From Puffinus mauretanicus (Eukaryota; Chordata; Aves; Procellariiformes; Procellariidae): a DNA stretch of 64,000 nucleotides. Of the stretch, positions 62,101 to 64,000 are shown one piece after another (position 1 is the first letter of the stretch; each line of letters starts with the position of its first letter). The notes under the pieces are model-generated. The model did not search any database. It saw only the letters and a list, made by a program, of their open reading frames with translations, and had not been told where the DNA came from. The position numbers and the translations under genes are program-made. Where the stretch lies: assembly GCA_023333565.1 (NCBI GenBank), contig JAJKFH010001538.1:2283001-2347000 (forward strand), read 5' to 3'.

Positions 62101-64000
62101 GTGTCAGCATCACCGCTTCAGATGCCACGCAACACAGGCCACATTTGATACATGGGGGGGAAAAAACGTGCAGAAGACTCTTGTCTCAAAAGGAAGTTCT
62201 GTATATTTTTCACTGTTTCCATTCCCAGACAGAGTCCTGAAGAAAGGGATGAGCCGTGCACCGGGGGCTCGAAGGCCAATGAAGCCTGGCTCTCAGGCAG
62301 CGGATGCTACCACCAACAGTTGTCCATCAGGAATGCTTTGCCTCTCTTTGCCAGACATTCAAAGGCAAGGAGAGCTGTCAAAAGCATCCCAGCTGAGCAC
62401 AACTACCATCATTATCTACAAGGAGACACAGAGGAGGGAGAAAGCTTCTTTGGTTTCTTTGAAGCTTATTTATTCCAATGGAAACGTTATCAGAAAGGAC
62501 AAATTTTTGAGCCAGTGAGAGGGGCTCCTTCCCTCCACACTGAGCTCTTCTCTGGACTATAAAATACTAAGATTCAGAGCAAGATCTTAAACCCCAGCAT
62601 GCCACAGCCCAAGCAACAGGCAGTCCCCACCTCAAATTCAAGCTGCTCCATTTTTGCGTGCTCCGAAGAGAAAGCAATATTAACAGCGCCATGGTCAGAG
62701 TCACCGGGACAGGAGAGCCGCGCTGTGAGCGCAGGGCAGGCTCCTATTATTTCATGTTTCCGTCAAAGCTTTTGTTCCTCTCAGCATAGACTGAAAACCA
62801 GGCTCAGAAGTTGAAGCTTTTCCATTTATTCTGGCATTGGTTTATACATGCACTGAATAAAACGTTTGGGAAGCAGCCACAGGGCAGCCCCTGCTTCAAA
62901 GGAGGGGAGCCGCATTTGGGATCCAGCCTAGGAGGAGTACAGGTACACCCCAACAGGCCAGGGTGAATCACTGTGGGTTCAGCAAATTTAACATATAGGG
63001 ACCAAAAAAACCAACCACTAACAAGGGATACAACTGCACATCACCTGATTTCTGGTTGTTGCTCCCATTGCATTGCATGAGCTGCATAAGAATCCGAGGT
63101 AAGCAGAGAGCAGTGCTATGTGCAAGTCCTTCCCACCTCGGCCAGGTCCGAGACAGCCCCCCAGGACCCCGCCAGGAGGATCTGACCACCCGCCATCCAT
63201 TGCAGGACACACAACATGTCCTCTCTGCAGGATTCCCATCACTCCTGCTTCCCTCTTTCAATCCCACCCCGAAGTCATCTTCTCGAACTGCAGCTCTTTA
63301 CAGCAGCTGCTTTCAAAGGCGCTGGTTAGCTCTCTCCTTCGCTGCGCTTTGCCATGAGGTGCTTCATCCCAAGCAGGCGCAGCACAGGGCGCAGAGAGGA
63401 ATTACCCCGGGGACAACGGTGGCCGTGCGGGCTGGGACAGCAGCAGGCAAGGGTGCCGAGACCAGGGTCTGCCTTCACCAGCTCCCACCCTCCGGGGACA
63501 GGAGACAAACGAAAGAAACAAAGAGGCTGTTTACCCTACAAGTGTGCAACAGTATGACACTGATGGGCATGCTCTGCCCCAGAGTTAGTCACCAGAGATA
63601 TAATATGTAATTAATGAGCTGTTCCTCTAACCAGAATAACTCCATTTGTGAATTATGCTGCATTTCAAGATTACCGGGTTATATTCTCAGAAGGGTGAAA
63701 GCGTTTGCAGTTGCACCACTTGCTGATGTGCTGTAGGGGTGACAGTCACCGCAGGGCAGCCACTCGGACTGCAGGTCCATGGCTCGGCCCCGTTGGCTCC
63801 CCTGCACAAGCCTCCCTCCTTCCAGTGAGCTCAGTTTGCATCCTCCAAGTGCTAACGGCAAGGGGCACTTGCAGAGCCTATTGCCAGGCACTGCCAAAGC
63901 AGCGTCGCTGCTCTCAGATGTTTGTTTACTGCTCAAGGTGAGCTCCTCGCCAAGGCACCCCCATCGCACCTCTTAATCAGAGGAAGCCAGAGTAGAGGAG
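59109..64000. other. Non-coding unique sequence, right edge
   Basis: No gene, RNA or mobile element was recognised. An A-rich CAAA tract lies at 59,601-59,652. From 60.0 to 64.0 kb the sequence is GC-richer and open frames up to 184 codons (63,056-63,610, plus) occur in several phases at once. They lack domains and look like the consequence of composition. CpGs cluster loosely near 63,340-63,480. If a gene lies to the right of the window, this could be its approach, but nothing here shows one. Confidence 0.45.

Noticed and set aside
63056..63610. 184-codon plus-strand open frame, one of the two longest apart from the CR1 core
   Set aside because: No recognisable domain, overlapping frames on both strands, GC-rich context with few stops, and no splice or promoter support.
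1..64000. Apparent excess of A runs on the plus strand in the right half and T runs in the left half, hinting at transcription direction
   Set aside because: Counts are small and exceptions are frequent, so no direction can be inferred.
1..64000. CRISPR arrays, prokaryotic operons, phage or plasmid systems, defence systems
   Set aside because: No regularly spaced repeats and no bacterial-type genes; the sequence is vertebrate.

Overview
The window reads as nuclear DNA from a bird. The main evidence is a 1.5-kb CR1 (chicken repeat 1) LINE on the minus strand at about 17.73-19.20 kb. Its 3' end carries the avian octamer-type tail, and its reading frames encode recognisable CR1 reverse transcriptase blocks. 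A 55-bp piece at 17,387-17,441 has ends like an avian endogenous-retrovirus LTR. The rest is AT-leaning, CpG-poor and repeat-poor, as expected for avian intergenic or long-intron sequence. I cannot name the species, chromosome or nearest gene.

No cellular protein-coding gene or exon could be supported. Apart from the CR1 frames, the open frames are short, overlap on both strands and show no recognisable domain. The window is therefore best read as a gene desert or part of a very long intron. There is no operon, CRISPR array, tRNA or rRNA.

Layout. 0-17 kb is unique non-coding DNA with several balanced, homeobox-core-rich stretches that look like conserved non-coding elements (around 1.65-1.9, 5.69-5.96, 7.66-8.1 and 16.54-16.7 kb), plus two CpG clusters (13.2 and 17.0 kb). 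17.4-19.2 kb is the transposable-element patch. 19-33 kb holds a canonical G-quadruplex motif (20.66 kb), a long T tract (22.5 kb), an enhancer-like stretch (23.7-24.3 kb), a G-run (24.47 kb), a CpG cluster (27.8 kb), a 17-bp triplicate (32.93 kb) and an (AAT)15 microsatellite (33.35 kb). 33-54 kb is unique DNA with a T31 tract (37.05 kb), a TCF/SOX/OCT-like motif cluster (38.3 kb) and a perfect 15-bp stem hairpin (50.92 kb). 54.65-54.83 kb is a dense palindrome cluster ending in an 86-nt hairpin. 55-64 kb is again unique DNA with an enhancer-like stretch (55.3-55.7 kb) and a CpG cluster (58.13-58.37 kb).

The most interesting item is the 54.74-54.83 kb hairpin. It has about 33 base pairs in 86 nt, arranged as basal stem, roughly 22-nt duplex and 9-nt loop, and two of its pairs are G-U wobbles that exist only in a plus-strand RNA. 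It is a credible unannotated pre-microRNA or a palindromic mobile-element relic. The conserved-element calls rest on sequence character alone, because no alignment could be run.
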